Assembly: GCA_030426805.1 (NCBI GenBank)
Contig: JAUHXU010000002.1
Span: 1 to 64,000, forward strand
Direction of reading: 5' to 3'
DNA length: 64,000 nt
DNA from: a bacterium
GTDB lineage: Bacteria > Planctomycetota > JAFGQW01
The notes below the pieces were generated by a model. It did no database searches. It had not been told where the DNA came from and saw only the letters and a program-made list of their open reading frames with translations. Below, piece after piece: positions 1 through 9,150 of the stretch (position 1 is the stretch's first letter; the number at the start of each line of letters is the position of its first letter). A program made the position numbers and the translations under genes.

Positions 1-88
1 GATTTCGGACTAGAGCACGGGCGCTGTCAACCCCTTCGGAGTAGGCACGATCGTTGACGCCGACTCGTCGTGGAGCGACGATGCCGCG

Positions 89-529
89 ATGAACTGGTAT
101 GACGCGATCGTCGGTGCGCTGCTCGGCGCGGGCTTCATCAACGGGATGAAGCGACCCCTCGGACAGGAGTTGTACAAGCTCCTCACGGCCGTGACGGTGC
201 TCGGCGGGAGCTTCGGCCTTTACGGCTTCACGTCGAAGCTCATCGGGTGGATCCCCGGGCTCGAACCCGAGCGACGCGGGATGTGGGGCTTCCTCGCCAC
301 CGTCGTGATCGCATTCTTCGGGGTGCGCGTCGGGCTCAAGGCCGTGCGCGAGAAGATCCGCGACAAGTATGCCGGGCAGAAGGCGGGTGCGATCGGCGGC
401 GTCCTCGGCCTGCTGCGCTCCGGTGCGCTCGTCGGTGGCGGCACGGGGGCGTTGCTGCTGTCGGGCTTGTTCTCGTCGGTGAATCAGTCCGCGGTCGGGC
501 GTCTGATCGCGTCCTTTCTCGGGACGTAG
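89..529 (+). CDS. CvpA-like integral membrane protein
   Basis: A 146-residue membrane protein. It opens with NWYDAIVGALLGAGFINGMKR, close to the CvpA (colicin V production) family opening in which a short Asn-Trp/Leu-Asp start leads into a glycine-rich first helix followed by a basic Arg-Gly/Lys-Arg turn. Further hydrophobic segments lie near residues 33-52, 64-82 and 108-130. The family is known as inner-membrane proteins tied to colicin V secretion and envelope integrity, with unclear biochemistry. The ATG at 81 is followed almost at once by an in-frame TGA, so the ATG at 89 is the usable start; GGAG at 72-75 is the only ribosome-site candidate and is rather far away. Fold family is likely; specific function is not known. 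Confidence 0.65.
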   Translation: MNWYDAIVGALLGAGFINGMKRPLGQELYKLLTAVTVLGGSFGLYGFTSKLIGWIPGLEPERRGMWGFLATVVIAFFGVRVGLKAVREKIRDKYAGQKAGAIGGVLGLLRSGALVGGGTGALLLSGLFSSVNQSAVGRLIASFLGT

Positions 530-551
530 CCCCGGCAACGATCGGCTCCGG

Positions 552-557
552 TTGACA
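552..557 (+). promoter_or_regulatory. Consensus -35 box TTGACA
   Basis: A perfect TTGACA lies 59 bases before the start codon at 616, in the gap after the CvpA-like gene. No good -10 hexamer is visible 16-18 bases downstream, so this is only a candidate promoter element for the secreted propeller gene. Confidence 0.3.
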
Positions 558-615
558 GGTTCCGCGATTGGTGCGACGCTCGCGCCGGGCAGAACCGTCG
601 AAAGGGACCGACAAG

Positions 616-1824
616 ATGATTCCCGATACCGGGGCTCCCCGTACGTTGACCGTGGGCCTCCTCGCGCTGCTCGTCTGCGCTGCCCCCGGCGCGTCGCAGT
701 CCGTCGGCGACCTGCTGGTCGCCGACTCGACCAACGCGCAGATCCACGTTGCGACCCCGATGGCACCGTCGCCGACGGTCTCGATTCCGCTGCCGGCCGG
801 CGCGACTCGTGGCGTCACGGTCGGCGCCGACAACGAAGCGATCTACGCCGCGTCGGGCCTGGGGGTCTACGAGATCCGCTCGGGCGCGGTCGTCACGACG
901 GTCGCGGCCACGATGCCGCTCGGCGTGAACACGACCTGGGCCGACCTCGACGAAGACGGCCGGCTGCTGATCGGCACCGGGTACGCGGGCGCCGGCGCGG
1001 TCTTCCGGGTCGACGCGTCCACGGGAACCGTGCTCGCGACGATGCGGCCCAACTCGTTCCCGAACGCGTTCGTGCTCGATCGCGACACGGGTGACGTCGC
1101 GATCGGCGACATCAGTGCGAGCACGGTGTTCCGCGTGACACGCGGCGGCGTCGTGACGACCGCGGCAACGATCCCCGGGTCGATCTACGCGATGGAGTTC
1201 CACCGCGAGTCGAACGGGCTGCTCGTCGGGACGTTCACCGACATCTTGCACGTCGATCCGCTCGGCAACGTGACGACGTTCGTCGCCGGGAGCGGCTACG
1301 TCAAGTCGATGGCGGTGCTGCCTGACGGGACCGTCGCGTATGGCGAGAATCGCGTACCGACGATCACCCGGGTCAGTGCGACCGGGGCACCGATCAACCA
1401 GATCTACACCGGTACGAACATGAACAACACGGCGATGGCGGTGTACGGCGAGCGCAACGTCTGGGGACTCACCCCGCCGATTCCCGGCTCGACGTTCACG
1501 CTGAGCGTTCGCTTCGACGGCCACGCCGGCAAGTCGTTCGTCGCCGCGGCAGCGCTGTCGGCGCGCCCGGGCGTTCCGATCGACACGCGCACCGTGCCGT
1601 TGACCCCGGACCATGTCTTTGCCGCCGTGTTCGCGTTGCCGCAGGTGTTCGTGAACTTCGCCGGCACGCTCAACGCGAACGCATCCGCGCGCCCGTCGAT
1701 CGTGTTGCCGCCGATCGGCGCGTTGAGCGGCCTGCGGGTCTACCTCGCGGCGGTCGTGTTCGACGCGGCGGCCCCGTCCGGCATCGCGGCGATCTCGCAA
1801 CAGTACGGCGTGACCATCAACTGA
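616..1824 (+). CDS. Secreted beta-propeller-like protein with shared C-terminal domain
   Basis: A 402-residue exported protein of unknown role. The ATG at 616 is preferred over the upstream GTG at 568 because it follows GAAAGGGA at a good distance and gives a clean signal peptide (TVGLLALLVCAAPGASQ). Residues about 30-285 form repeated short beta units with ...DLDEDGRLLIGTG..., ...VLPDGTVAYGE..., typical of NHL/SMP30-like propellers. Residues about 290-402 are the domain shared by at least thirteen proteins in this window: an Ala-rich strand, PGVPIDTRTVPLTPD, FVNFAGTLN, a strand ending in the LAAVV region, then PSGIAAIS and a final VTIN. It is followed after 11 bases by the beta-helix gene at 1836 and is probably co-transcribed with it. 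Confidence 0.75.
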   Translation: MIPDTGAPRTLTVGLLALLVCAAPGASQSVGDLLVADSTNAQIHVATPMAPSPTVSIPLPAGATRGVTVGADNEAIYAASGLGVYEIRSGAVVTTVAATMPLGVNTTWADLDEDGRLLIGTGYAGAGAVFRVDASTGTVLATMRPNSFPNAFVLDRDTGDVAIGDISASTVFRVTRGGVVTTAATIPGSIYAMEFHRESNGLLVGTFTDILHVDPLGNVTTFVAGSGYVKSMAVLPDGTVAYGENRVPTITRVSATGAPINQIYTGTNMNNTAMAVYGERNVWGLTPPIPGSTFTLSVRFDGHAGKSFVAAAALSARPGVPIDTRTVPLTPDHVFAAVFALPQVFVNFAGTLNANASARPSIVLPPIGALSGLRVYLAAVVFDAAAPSGIAAISQQYGVTIN

Positions 1825-1835
1825 GGAACGAGACG

Positions 1836-3596
1836 ATGAACATTCACAGACGATTCCGCGGCGCGCGATCGATCGCCGCCCTGGCGCTCCTCTCGGTCGC
1901 GACGTTCGCGCCGGCGCAGACGATTCTTCACGTCAACGGCGCAGCGACCCCCGGCGGCAACGGCCTGACGTGGGCGACGGCGTTCGACACGCTCGACGGC
2001 GCCCTCGCGGCGGCGAAGGCCAACAACAACGTCTTGGAGGTGTGGGTCGCGACCGGCACCTACTCCGCGAACGCGCCGTTCGACATCCGCGACCGGCTCG
2101 GCGTCTACGGCGGGTTCGTCGGCACCGAGGTGTTGCGCCAGCAGCGCAATCCGTCCGCGCTCGCGACGACGCTCGACGGCCTCGGGCAGCACGGCGTCGT
2201 GACGTTCCCGAACAGTGCGACGACCGCCGCCGCGCTCGACGGGTTCACGATCGTGCGCGGCAGCGCCAGCGACGGCGGGGCGGTCTACACCTACGGCGGC
2301 TCGCCGACGCTCGCGAACCTCGTCGTCGCGGGAAACACCGCGACGGCCGACGGCGGCGGCATCTACTCGTACCAGGGTAGCCCCGTGCTGACGAGCGTCG
2401 TGTTCCGCAACAACGTCGCCGGCGATGACGGCGGCGGTCTCTACTGCTACCAGGGCAACCCGACGCTGATCGGCGTCCTGTTCGACAACAACCAGGCGAA
2501 CGACGACGGCGGCGGTTTCTACGACTACACCGGCGATCCGACGCTCGTCGACGTCGTGTTCCGCGGGAACAAGACGGTCGGCGGCAGCGGTGCCGACGGC
2601 GGCGGTTGTTACAACTACGAGGGCGACCCGAAGCTGACGCGCGTGCAGTTCTTCGACAACACCGCGACCGGGCGGGGCGGCGGCTTCAGCACCTACGACG
2701 GCATCCCGGTGCTCGTGAACTGCCTGTTCGTGCGCAACAGCGCGTCGTCCGGTGGCGCGATTCGCAACTACGACGGGCCGATGCGCGTCATCAACACGAC
2801 GATCACCGCGAATACCGCGACGTCCAACGGCGGCGGGATCTACTCGCAGTCGATGGCGACCGTCGACAACAGCGTCGTCTACGGGAACACGGCGCCGTCG
2901 AACGCGCAGCTCACCGGCGCGACCGTGCGCTACAGTTGCGTGCAGGGTGGCGTCGCCGGGACCGGCAACATCGCCTCCGACCCGATGTTCAAGTCGCCGA
3001 CCACCGACGACTATCGACCGTCCGCGACCTCCGCGTGCATCGACGCCGGCGACAACGCCGCGTTGCCGGCCGGCACGACGAGCGACCTCGCCCTCAACGC
3101 GCGGCGCCTCGACGAGGCGACGGTCCCGGATACGGGAGCCGGCACCGCGCCGATCGTCGACATCGGCGCGTTTGAGTACACGGCGGACTATCCGGGGACC
3201 GGCGACGATCTCGTGCTGCTCAGCGCGATCGGCTCGGCGTCGCTGCCGACGCAGTCCGTCGTCAAGGCCGTGACGCCCGGACAAGCCGTGCGACTGCGTG
3301 TCCTGTCGCCGAACGGCTCGCTCGTCGGCGGACGGACGTTCCTCGGCGTGCAACTCTTCGTCACGTCGGTGCCACCGGCGCCGGTGCCGGGACTCGCGGG
3401 CCTGTGGATCACACCGGGCCTCGGCACGTGGATCGAGGTGTCGCCGCTGCCGTCGGGCGGCCTCGACATCGTCGCGCCGGTCCCGGCTGCGACGCCGGTC
3501 GGGCTGAGCTTCCTCGTGCAATACGGGGTCGCGAGTCCGAGCACGATCAACAGCGTCTACGCGGCGACCGACGCCGACGAGATTCGCGTCCAGTAA
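1836..3596 (+). CDS. Secreted parallel beta-helix protein
   Basis: A 586-residue exported protein. Signal peptide is SIAALALLSVATFAPAQ. Residues about 30-440 form a right-handed parallel beta-helix of the pectate-lyase/polymorphic-outer-membrane type: at least seven repeats of roughly 22-25 residues carry GGG-Iyr/Fyr-Y-x-G-x-P (for example DDGGGLYCYQGNP and DDGGGFYDYTGDP). The helix closes with the usual DPMF...[14 protein letters not shown] and VDIGAFEY motifs. Residues about 450-586 are a divergent form of the shared C-terminal domain. No catalytic residues of a polysaccharide lyase could be identified, so an adhesin or structural role is equally possible. GAGGAACGAG precedes the ATG. A paralogous arrangement occurs at 35318-37051. 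Confidence 0.8.
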   Translation: MNIHRRFRGARSIAALALLSVATFAPAQTILHVNGAATPGGNGLTWATAFDTLDGALAAAKANNNVLEVWVATGTYSANAPFDIRDRLGVYGGFVGTEVLRQQRNPSALATTLDGLGQHGVVTFPNSATTAAALDGFTIVRGSASDGGAVYTYGGSPTLANLVVAGNTATADGGGIYSYQGSPVLTSVVFRNNVAGDDGGGLYCYQGNPTLIGVLFDNNQANDDGGGFYDYTGDPTLVDVVFRGNKTVGGSGADGGGCYNYEGDPKLTRVQFFDNTATGRGGGFSTYDGIPVLVNCLFVRNSASSGGAIRNYDGPMRVINTTITANTATSNGGGIYSQSMATVDNSVVYGNTAPSNAQLTGATVRYSCVQGGVAGTGNIASDPMFKSPTTDDYRPSATSACIDAGDNAALPAGTTSDLALNARRLDEATVPDTGAGTAPIVDIGAFEYTADYPGTGDDLVLLSAIGSASLPTQSVVKAVTPGQAVRLRVLSPNGSLVGGRTFLGVQLFVTSVPPAPVPGLAGLWITPGLGTWIEVSPLPSGGLDIVAPVPAATPVGLSFLVQYGVASPSTINSVYAATDADEIRVQ

Positions 3597-3668
3597 CCGC
3601 GTTGCGGTGAACCGGCGCATCGATGCGCTCGTTTCGCTCGGGCATCCCCCCGGTCGAGAGGAGCGAAG

Positions 3669-6600
3669 ATGCGCCGGACGACGATCCTCGGGAGCGGTGC
3701 GCTCATCGCGCTGGTCGTGGTGTGCGCAACGCTCCTTTCGGCGCGCGCCCGTGACGCGGACGGGCGCGCGCGTCTCTCGTCGATCCGCGCGCTGCCGGCC
3801 CGCGACGCGGTCTGCGCGATCGTCGACTTCGCCGAGCCGGCGCCGGCCGCGCCGCTCGCCGTCGACGCCCTCGTCGACGCGATGCGCGCGCTCGACGCGC
3901 TCGTCCGACCGGCACCGTGGGACGACGCCGTCGACGAGGAAGAACCGCCGCCGTCGCGCGACGTGCCGCTGTCCGAAGAGCCACTCGTCGTCGAGATGGA
4001 CGACGAGCCGTACGACGTAGAACCGGTCGAGGCGTTCGAGATCGGTCCGATCGAGAATACGCGCGGCCGACCGATCGACATGAACCCCGAGCCGCCGCTC
4101 GATCCGACGCTCGACCGCGCGATCGTGCGACTCGGCCGGTGCCTCGAGCGGGCGATTGCCGCCGGCGTCGACGATCCGCGACTCGCGGTCGCGCGTCGTC
4201 GTCTCGCACGTGCGCGGCTGTGCGGGACACGGCCGAGCGACCGTCGACTTCGGTTGCGCCCCGGCGTGCCGATCGTCTCACGGACGATCGCCGAGCCGCT
4301 CGAGGTCCGCTTTCATCCTCTCCCCGTCGATCGCGATGCCGGGCCGGACGTCGCCCGCGTCGTCGACGGCGAGCCGAGCGTGCCGCCGGTCGGCGTGACG
4401 CGGATCGAGCGCCCCGACGCACCGGTCGCGCTCCCGTCGGCCGGCTACTACGTGCTCGAGGTGCGCTCGGTGCGCGACGGCTGGCGTCGACTCCGCCGCG
4501 TCGTCGTCAGCGATCTGGAAGTCGTCGCACAGTGCTTCCCGGACAGCGCCGTCATCCTCGCGTGCGTCGCCGGGCAGCCGCGCGCAGGCGTTACGGTGTC
4601 GGTCGACGGCAAGGCGCTCGGTGTGACCGGCGACGACGGCGTGTTCGTCGCGCGCGGGTCGCCGCTCCGTCACATCGATGCACGCTTGCGCGACGAGGGC
4701 GGCACGCACCTCGCGTCGGTCTACGGACGGTCGTTGCGCAGGAGCGATTCCGCCGACGAGACCACCGCACACCTCTGGATCGACCGCGGCGCCTACCGGC
4801 CGGGAGAGACCGTGCACGGGCGGCTCGTCGTGCGGCGCTACGAGGTGCGGGCGCAGACGAGCCTGCCGGTGCCCCGCCCGGCCTCGGGACGCGTCGCGAT
4901 CGAACTCCGATTCCCGGGCGAGGATCCGGTCGTCCGAGAGGTCCGGCTCGACTCGTTCGGCGTCGCGCCGTTCACGATCCCGGTGCCGATCGGTGCAGGG
5001 CTCGGCTACGTCGGTGTGCGAGCGAAGCTCGGGGAGGGGCGCCGCTTCACCGATCTCCGCGTCAAGCCGACCGAGTTCAGCGTGGCGTCCTACGTGCGGC
5101 CCGATCTCGTCCTCGACGTCGATTGGCCGACCGACGTTGACGGGCCCATCGCGGTTACGGCGACGCTGCCGAGCGGCGTGCCGGCCGCCGGCATGCGGGG
5201 GCGGCTGCGCTATTGGGCCGAGTCACAGCCGCGCGGACACGCCTTCGAACTCGATGCGCATGGTCGCGCGACGGTCCGCGTGCCGAACCTCCAGCGGGTG
5301 CCGGTGGATCGCCTCGAGTCGATTCGGCACGTCGAGGTCTCGGTGCTCGCGGCCAACGGGATCCGCGCGACCGATGGCCGACGGTATTCGCCGGAGCCGT
5401 CGTATTCGAGGACGCGCGGGCGTGCCGACGGCTTGCGAATCTCCGTCAAGCCGCGCGTCACCGCGGGCACGACGGTCGATGCGGTCGTCCTCGGGCAGCC
5501 CGGCGAGCGGGTACTCGTGACCGTCGCGCGCGATGCACCGTTTGCGTCGCGAGCACTCACCCTCGACGCGAACGGGCGTGCCAAGGCGTCGTTCGCGGTG
5601 GACGTGGCGTGGTGGCCGCGCGCGGCGGTCGTCGCCGAGAGCGTCGCCGAACGTCGTAGCGCGGTTGACTACTTCGAGATCGACGACCCGGGGCGACGCC
5701 TCGCGGTGCGCCTGGTCGACGCCCCCGCGCGGTGCGCGCCGGGCGAAGCGGTCGAGTGGGTGGTCGAGGTGCGCGACGCGACCGGTGCACCGGCACGCGC
5801 GAGCGTTGCGCTGCGCGTCGTCGACGACGCGTTCCTCGCCGCGGTCCGCGACCCGCTCGTGTCGGCGACCGAGGCGTTGCGCCCGCGTTGGCGCCGCGTC
5901 GTCGAGGCCGTTGCTCGTTCGGTGCCCTTCGGCTCGGCGGCGTCGGCGATCGACGACCTGCTCGTCGACGGCAAGATCCGACCGCCGTCGGCGGTGCGGT
6001 GGTGGGACGGAGGCACCGTCGTGGGGCGGGCCGGCGGACGCGGTGGCATGAAGCGCTACGGCGGCCAAGGAGGGCGCACCTTCCGCACCGACTTCCGACC
6101 GCTCGCGCACTTCGACCCCGGCGCCCTCACCGACGAGGACGGCCGCGCGACCGTCCGCTTCCGCTTTCCGGACGACGTGACGCGCTGGCGCGTGACGCTC
6201 GTCGCGGTCGACCGGGGGACCGGCGTCGGTTCGCACGAGTGTACGGTCGAGACCGGACTTCCGGTCTCCGCCCGCGCGCTCGTGCCGCGCGTACTCCGCG
6301 TCGGCGATGCGGTCGACGTCGCGTGTCGCGTCGACCGGGCCGTAGGAGAGGCGGGCGAGGCGACCCTGCGCGTGAACGCCGCCGGTGCGCTCGCGACGTT
6401 CGCGACGCAATCCGTGGTCGCGGCTGGCGCGCGGTCGACGACCCGGGCCGTGCGCGTCGTCGGGCGCGAGGCCGGTCAGGCGACGCTCACGCTCGACGTC
6501 GCCGCGCCGGACGGCACCCGGCTCGACGCGGTCCGGCGCACGTTGCCGGTGCTGCCGAACACGATCACGCGGCACGCGCGCACGAGCGCGACCCTCGTCG

Positions 6601-8123
6601 GCAGCGGACGCGTCGCGATCCCGCCGGGCGACGGCGTCGTGACGGTTGCCGTCGACGAGACGCTCGATCGTGTGCTCGCGCGAGCGGCCGACTACGTGTC
6701 GACGTATCCGCACGGGTGCGCCGAGCAGACGTGCGCGAGCATGACCCCGACCGTGCTCGCACTCGCAGCGAGCCGCGCACGCGGTCGCCGATCGGCGCAC
6801 GCGGGGCTCTCGTCGGCGCAGTACGATCGACTCGACCACGGGATGCGGCGGCTCGCGTCGATGCAGGCGATGGACGGCGGGTTCATGTGGTGGCCCGATC
6901 GCGACAACGAGTGGAACGGATCGGGGTACGGCCGTGAGGGTAGTGACCCGCGAATGACCGCGATCGTCTGGCAGTTCCTCGCGCGGGTGAAGACGCTCGG
7001 CGTCGATCCCGTCGAGTGGGGGATCGTGATCAGCCGCTTTGCGGCGGGGCGTCGCTTCCGGTCGGACGAAGGCATCGACGCCGTCGGGTTCCGGATCGCC
7101 GACCTCGCGCTGCATCCCGATGCCGACGACGCCCGCGCGCGCGCCGAGGCGCTCGTGCCACGCGCCGCGACGTTCCCCGTCGCGACGACGGCGCGGCTCG
7201 GGGTCGCGCTCGCGCGAGCGGGGCGCACTGCCCTCGCGGGCACGCTCCTCGAGGGCGTCGTCACGCGCGCCGAGTCGATCGAGGTCGCGCCGGACGCATT
7301 GCCCGGCGACGGCGCGACGTGCATGCTCGCGGCGGCGCTGGAACTCGCGCTCACCGTCCGACCGGACGATCGCGAACTCCACGCACGCCTCGCGGCACGG
7401 CTGCTCGGCCGCTTCCGCGACGGCCGCTTCGATCACACCGCCGGCACCGCCGCGGCGCTCTTCGCGCTCGCCGAGATGCGCACACGGGAGCCGGTCGTCG
7501 AGGCCGATCCGGTGCGGGTTCGGCCGGACGTCGCCGGGGCGGTTGCGGTGCCGGTCACCTCGGGCGTCACGCCGACCGCGATCGGGCCGACGCGCGCGCA
7601 ACACGTCGTCGTCGACGGTCCTGCGGGCCGCACGCTGTTCGTGTCCGTCACGCGGGAATCCACCGTGGATGCCGCCACCGCGCAGCCGGTCTCGGGGGCG
7701 TGGGCGCTCGAGCGGCGAATCGTCCGCATTCGGCGGGCGGGGCGGACGATCGTCGTGCCGCGTGGACAGACGCCGCGACTGCGGGTCGGCGACGTGTTCG
7801 ACGTGCGGTTCGCGGTCACATGCCCGCAGGGAGCGCGCTACGCCCTGATCGACTGCCCGGTGCCCGCGCACTGCGAAGCGCTTCCCTGCGGCACTTACGG
7901 GGGCGACAGCCTCTACCGCTGCGTCGTCGACGACGGGCATGCGAAGGTGCCGCTGCCGCGCGTGCCGGGGGATCGGATCGTGCGGACGGTCCGATTGCTC
8001 GCGGTCTTCCCCGGACAAGCGTCGTTTCCGCCGGCGCATGCGTTCGCGATGTATGGCCGCGACCCCGGCGCGTGGAGCGCCGGCGGCTCCCTCGTCGTCG
8101 AGCCGGCGTCGTCGGACGAATAG
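3669..8123 (+). CDS. Bacterial alpha-2-macroglobulin with intact thioester motif
   Basis: A 1484-residue envelope protein with an N-terminal signal/anchor (LIALVVVCATLLSARA). An MG2 domain starts near residue 370 with DRGAYRPGETVHGRLVV. The A2M domain near 805-830 reads DPGALTDEDGRATVRFRFPD, and the thioester motif is C1017-A-E-Q1020 within YPHGCAEQT, followed by the alpha/alpha-toroid with DGGFMWW. Family knowledge: such proteins trap attacking proteases in the periplasm, using the Cys-Gln thioester to bind them covalently. The usual partner, penicillin-binding protein 1C, is not adjacent. A glycine-rich linker (about 775-800) just before the A2M domain could be the bait or a flexible loop. 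GAGAGGAGCGAAG precedes the ATG. Identification is confident; the prey is unknown. Confidence 0.9.
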   Translation: MRRTTILGSGALIALVVVCATLLSARARDADGRARLSSIRALPARDAVCAIVDFAEPAPAAPLAVDALVDAMRALDALVRPAPWDDAVDEEEPPPSRDVPLSEEPLVVEMDDEPYDVEPVEAFEIGPIENTRGRPIDMNPEPPLDPTLDRAIVRLGRCLERAIAAGVDDPRLAVARRRLARARLCGTRPSDRRLRLRPGVPIVSRTIAEPLEVRFHPLPVDRDAGPDVARVVDGEPSVPPVGVTRIERPDAPVALPSAGYYVLEVRSVRDGWRRLRRVVVSDLEVVAQCFPDSAVILACVAGQPRAGVTVSVDGKALGVTGDDGVFVARGSPLRHIDARLRDEGGTHLASVYGRSLRRSDSADETTAHLWIDRGAYRPGETVHGRLVVRRYEVRAQTSLPVPRPASGRVAIELRFPGEDPVVREVRLDSFGVAPFTIPVPIGAGLGYVGVRAKLGEGRRFTDLRVKPTEFSVASYVRPDLVLDVDWPTDVDGPIAVTATLPSGVPAAGMRGRLRYWAESQPRGHAFELDAHGRATVRVPNLQRVPVDRLESIRHVEVSVLAANGIRATDGRRYSPEPSYSRTRGRADGLRISVKPRVTAGTTVDAVVLGQPGERVLVTVARDAPFASRALTLDANGRAKASFAVDVAWWPRAAVVAESVAERRSAVDYFEIDDPGRRLAVRLVDAPARCAPGEAVEWVVEVRDATGAPARASVALRVVDDAFLAAVRDPLVSATEALRPRWRRVVEAVARSVPFGSAASAIDDLLVDGKIRPPSAVRWWDGGTVVGRAGGRGGMKRYGGQGGRTFRTDFRPLAHFDPGALTDEDGRATVRFRFPDDVTRWRVTLVAVDRGTGVGSHECTVETGLPVSARALVPRVLRVGDAVDVACRVDRAVGEAGEATLRVNAAGALATFATQSVVAAGARSTTRAVRVVGREAGQATLTLDVAAPDGTRLDAVRRTLPVLPNTITRHARTSATLVGSGRVAIPPGDGVVTVAVDETLDRVLARAADYVSTYPHGCAEQTCASMTPTVLALAASRARGRRSAHAGLSSAQYDRLDHGMRRLASMQAMDGGFMWWPDRDNEWNGSGYGREGSDPRMTAIVWQFLARVKTLGVDPVEWGIVISRFAAGRRFRSDEGIDAVGFRIADLALHPDADDARARAEALVPRAATFPVATTARLGVALARAGRTALAGTLLEGVVTRAESIEVAPDALPGDGATCMLAAALELALTVRPDDRELHARLAARLLGRFRDGRFDHTAGTAAALFALAEMRTREPVVEADPVRVRPDVAGAVAVPVTSGVTPTAIGPTRAQHVVVDGPAGRTLFVSVTRESTVDAATAQPVSGAWALERRIVRIRRAGRTIVVPRGQTPRLRVGDVFDVRFAVTCPQGARYALIDCPVPAHCEALPCGTYGGDSLYRCVVDDGHAKVPLPRVPGDRIVRTVRLLAVFPGQASFPPAHAFAMYGRDPGAWSAGGSLVVEPASSDE

Positions 8124-8190
8124 CGAGGAGCGCCGCTACCGGGTGGCGCGATTGGCGCGGAGCGGGTATGTCGGACCGCGGAGGTGCGGC

Positions 8191-8928
8191 ATGGCGCTGT
8201 ATGACGCGATCGGGATCGGCTATCGGGCGCTCCGACAGCCGGACGCGCGAATCGGTCGCGCGATCGAGCGCGCGCTCGGCGGTGCGCGTTCGGTCGTCAA
8301 CGTCGGTGCCGGCGCCGGGTCGTACGAACCTCGCGGGCCCGGCGTCGTCGCGGCCGAGATCTCGTCGCGCATGATCGCGCAGCGCCCGGCAGGCGGGGCG
8401 CCGGTCGTCCAGGCCGACGCGGTCGCGTTGCCGTTCGTGTCCGGTGCGTTCGAGGCCGCCACGGCGATCCTCACCGTGCACCATTGGTCGGATGCGAACG
8501 CCGGTATCGCCGAGTTGGCGCGTGTCGCGCGAGACACCGTTGCCGTGCTGACGTGGGATCCCGCTGCGCCCGGCTTTTGGATCGCCGACTACTTCCCGGA
8601 GATCCTCGACGTCGACCGGCGGATCTTCCCGCCGATCGATGCGTTTCGTGGTGTGCTCGACGACGTCGTCGCGACGGTGGTCGAGATCCCGCACGATTGC
8701 AGCGACGGCTTCCTCGGCGCCTACTGGCGCCGCCCGGACGCGATCCTCGATGCCGACGTGCGGTGCGCGATATCGACGTTCGCGGCGATCGGCGGTGTCG
8801 ACGCAGGCGTCGCGGCGCTCGCCCGTGACCTCGCGTCGGGCGAGTGGACCCGCCGCTACGGAGCGCTTCGCGACCGGACGACGCTCGACCTCGGCTACCG
8901 CCTCGTCACCGGCCGCCCCCGCGCATGA
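8191..8928 (+). CDS. SAM-dependent methyltransferase (type 11-like)
   Basis: A 245-residue soluble protein. Residues about 35-46 read VVNVGAGAGSYE, the glycine-rich SAM-binding motif I of class I methyltransferases. Motif II/III features follow as VVAAEISSRMIAQRP and QADAVALPF, then the motif IV region ATAILTVHHWSD, where the HHW tripeptide is frequent in type 11 methyltransferases. The substrate cannot be told from sequence. The start ATG follows GGAGG 6 bases upstream; longer in-frame extensions run into the preceding gene. The methyltransferase sits 67 bases after the alpha-2-macroglobulin gene and could be read from the same message, but there is no functional link visible. Confidence 0.8.
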   Translation: MALYDAIGIGYRALRQPDARIGRAIERALGGARSVVNVGAGAGSYEPRGPGVVAAEISSRMIAQRPAGGAPVVQADAVALPFVSGAFEAATAILTVHHWSDANAGIAELARVARDTVAVLTWDPAAPGFWIADYFPEILDVDRRIFPPIDAFRGVLDDVVATVVEIPHDCSDGFLGAYWRRPDAILDADVRCAISTFAAIGGVDAGVAALARDLASGEWTRRYGALRDRTTLDLGYRLVTGRPRA

Positions 8929-9103
8929 TCGGCGCGTTGCTGATCGCGAGTCGGTCGCGGCGATCATCGGGCGGTGCGCGCTCCTCGTCGCGTGTGCGAT
9001 CGCGGTCCACCGGACGACCGGGGCTCTCCTCGCGATCGCCGGCGGGTGGATCTGATCGAGGGCGCGAGCGCCTCGCGGCGCTGGCGGAGTGGCCGTGGTG
9101 GGA

Positions 9104-9109
9104 TATACT
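9104..9109 (+). promoter_or_regulatory. Candidate -10 box TATACT
   Basis: TATACT lies 41 bases before the ATG at 9151, in the 222-base gap that separates the methyltransferase from the lectin-like gene. The corresponding -35 position shows no clear TTGACA. Nothing else is recognisable in this gap. Confidence 0.35.
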
Positions 9110-9150
9110 CCTCCGGGGATCCGCTCGGACCGTGTCGAAGGGGGAAATCG

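Noticed and set aside
484..1800. Long minus-strand ORF (438 residues) opposite the first propeller gene
   Set aside because: Arg/Asp/His-rich composition without domain pattern, no ribosome site, and it mirrors a plus-strand gene with a signal peptide. It is a high-GC shadow.
2270..2870. DNA tandem repeat in the beta-helix gene as a mobile or satellite repeat
   Set aside because: The periodicity is that of the protein coils, with diverged codons; it is a coding repeat.
5223..8039. 938-residue minus-strand ORF inside the alpha-2-macroglobulin gene
   Set aside because: Opposite a clearly identified protein; composition typical of a reversed GC-rich frame.
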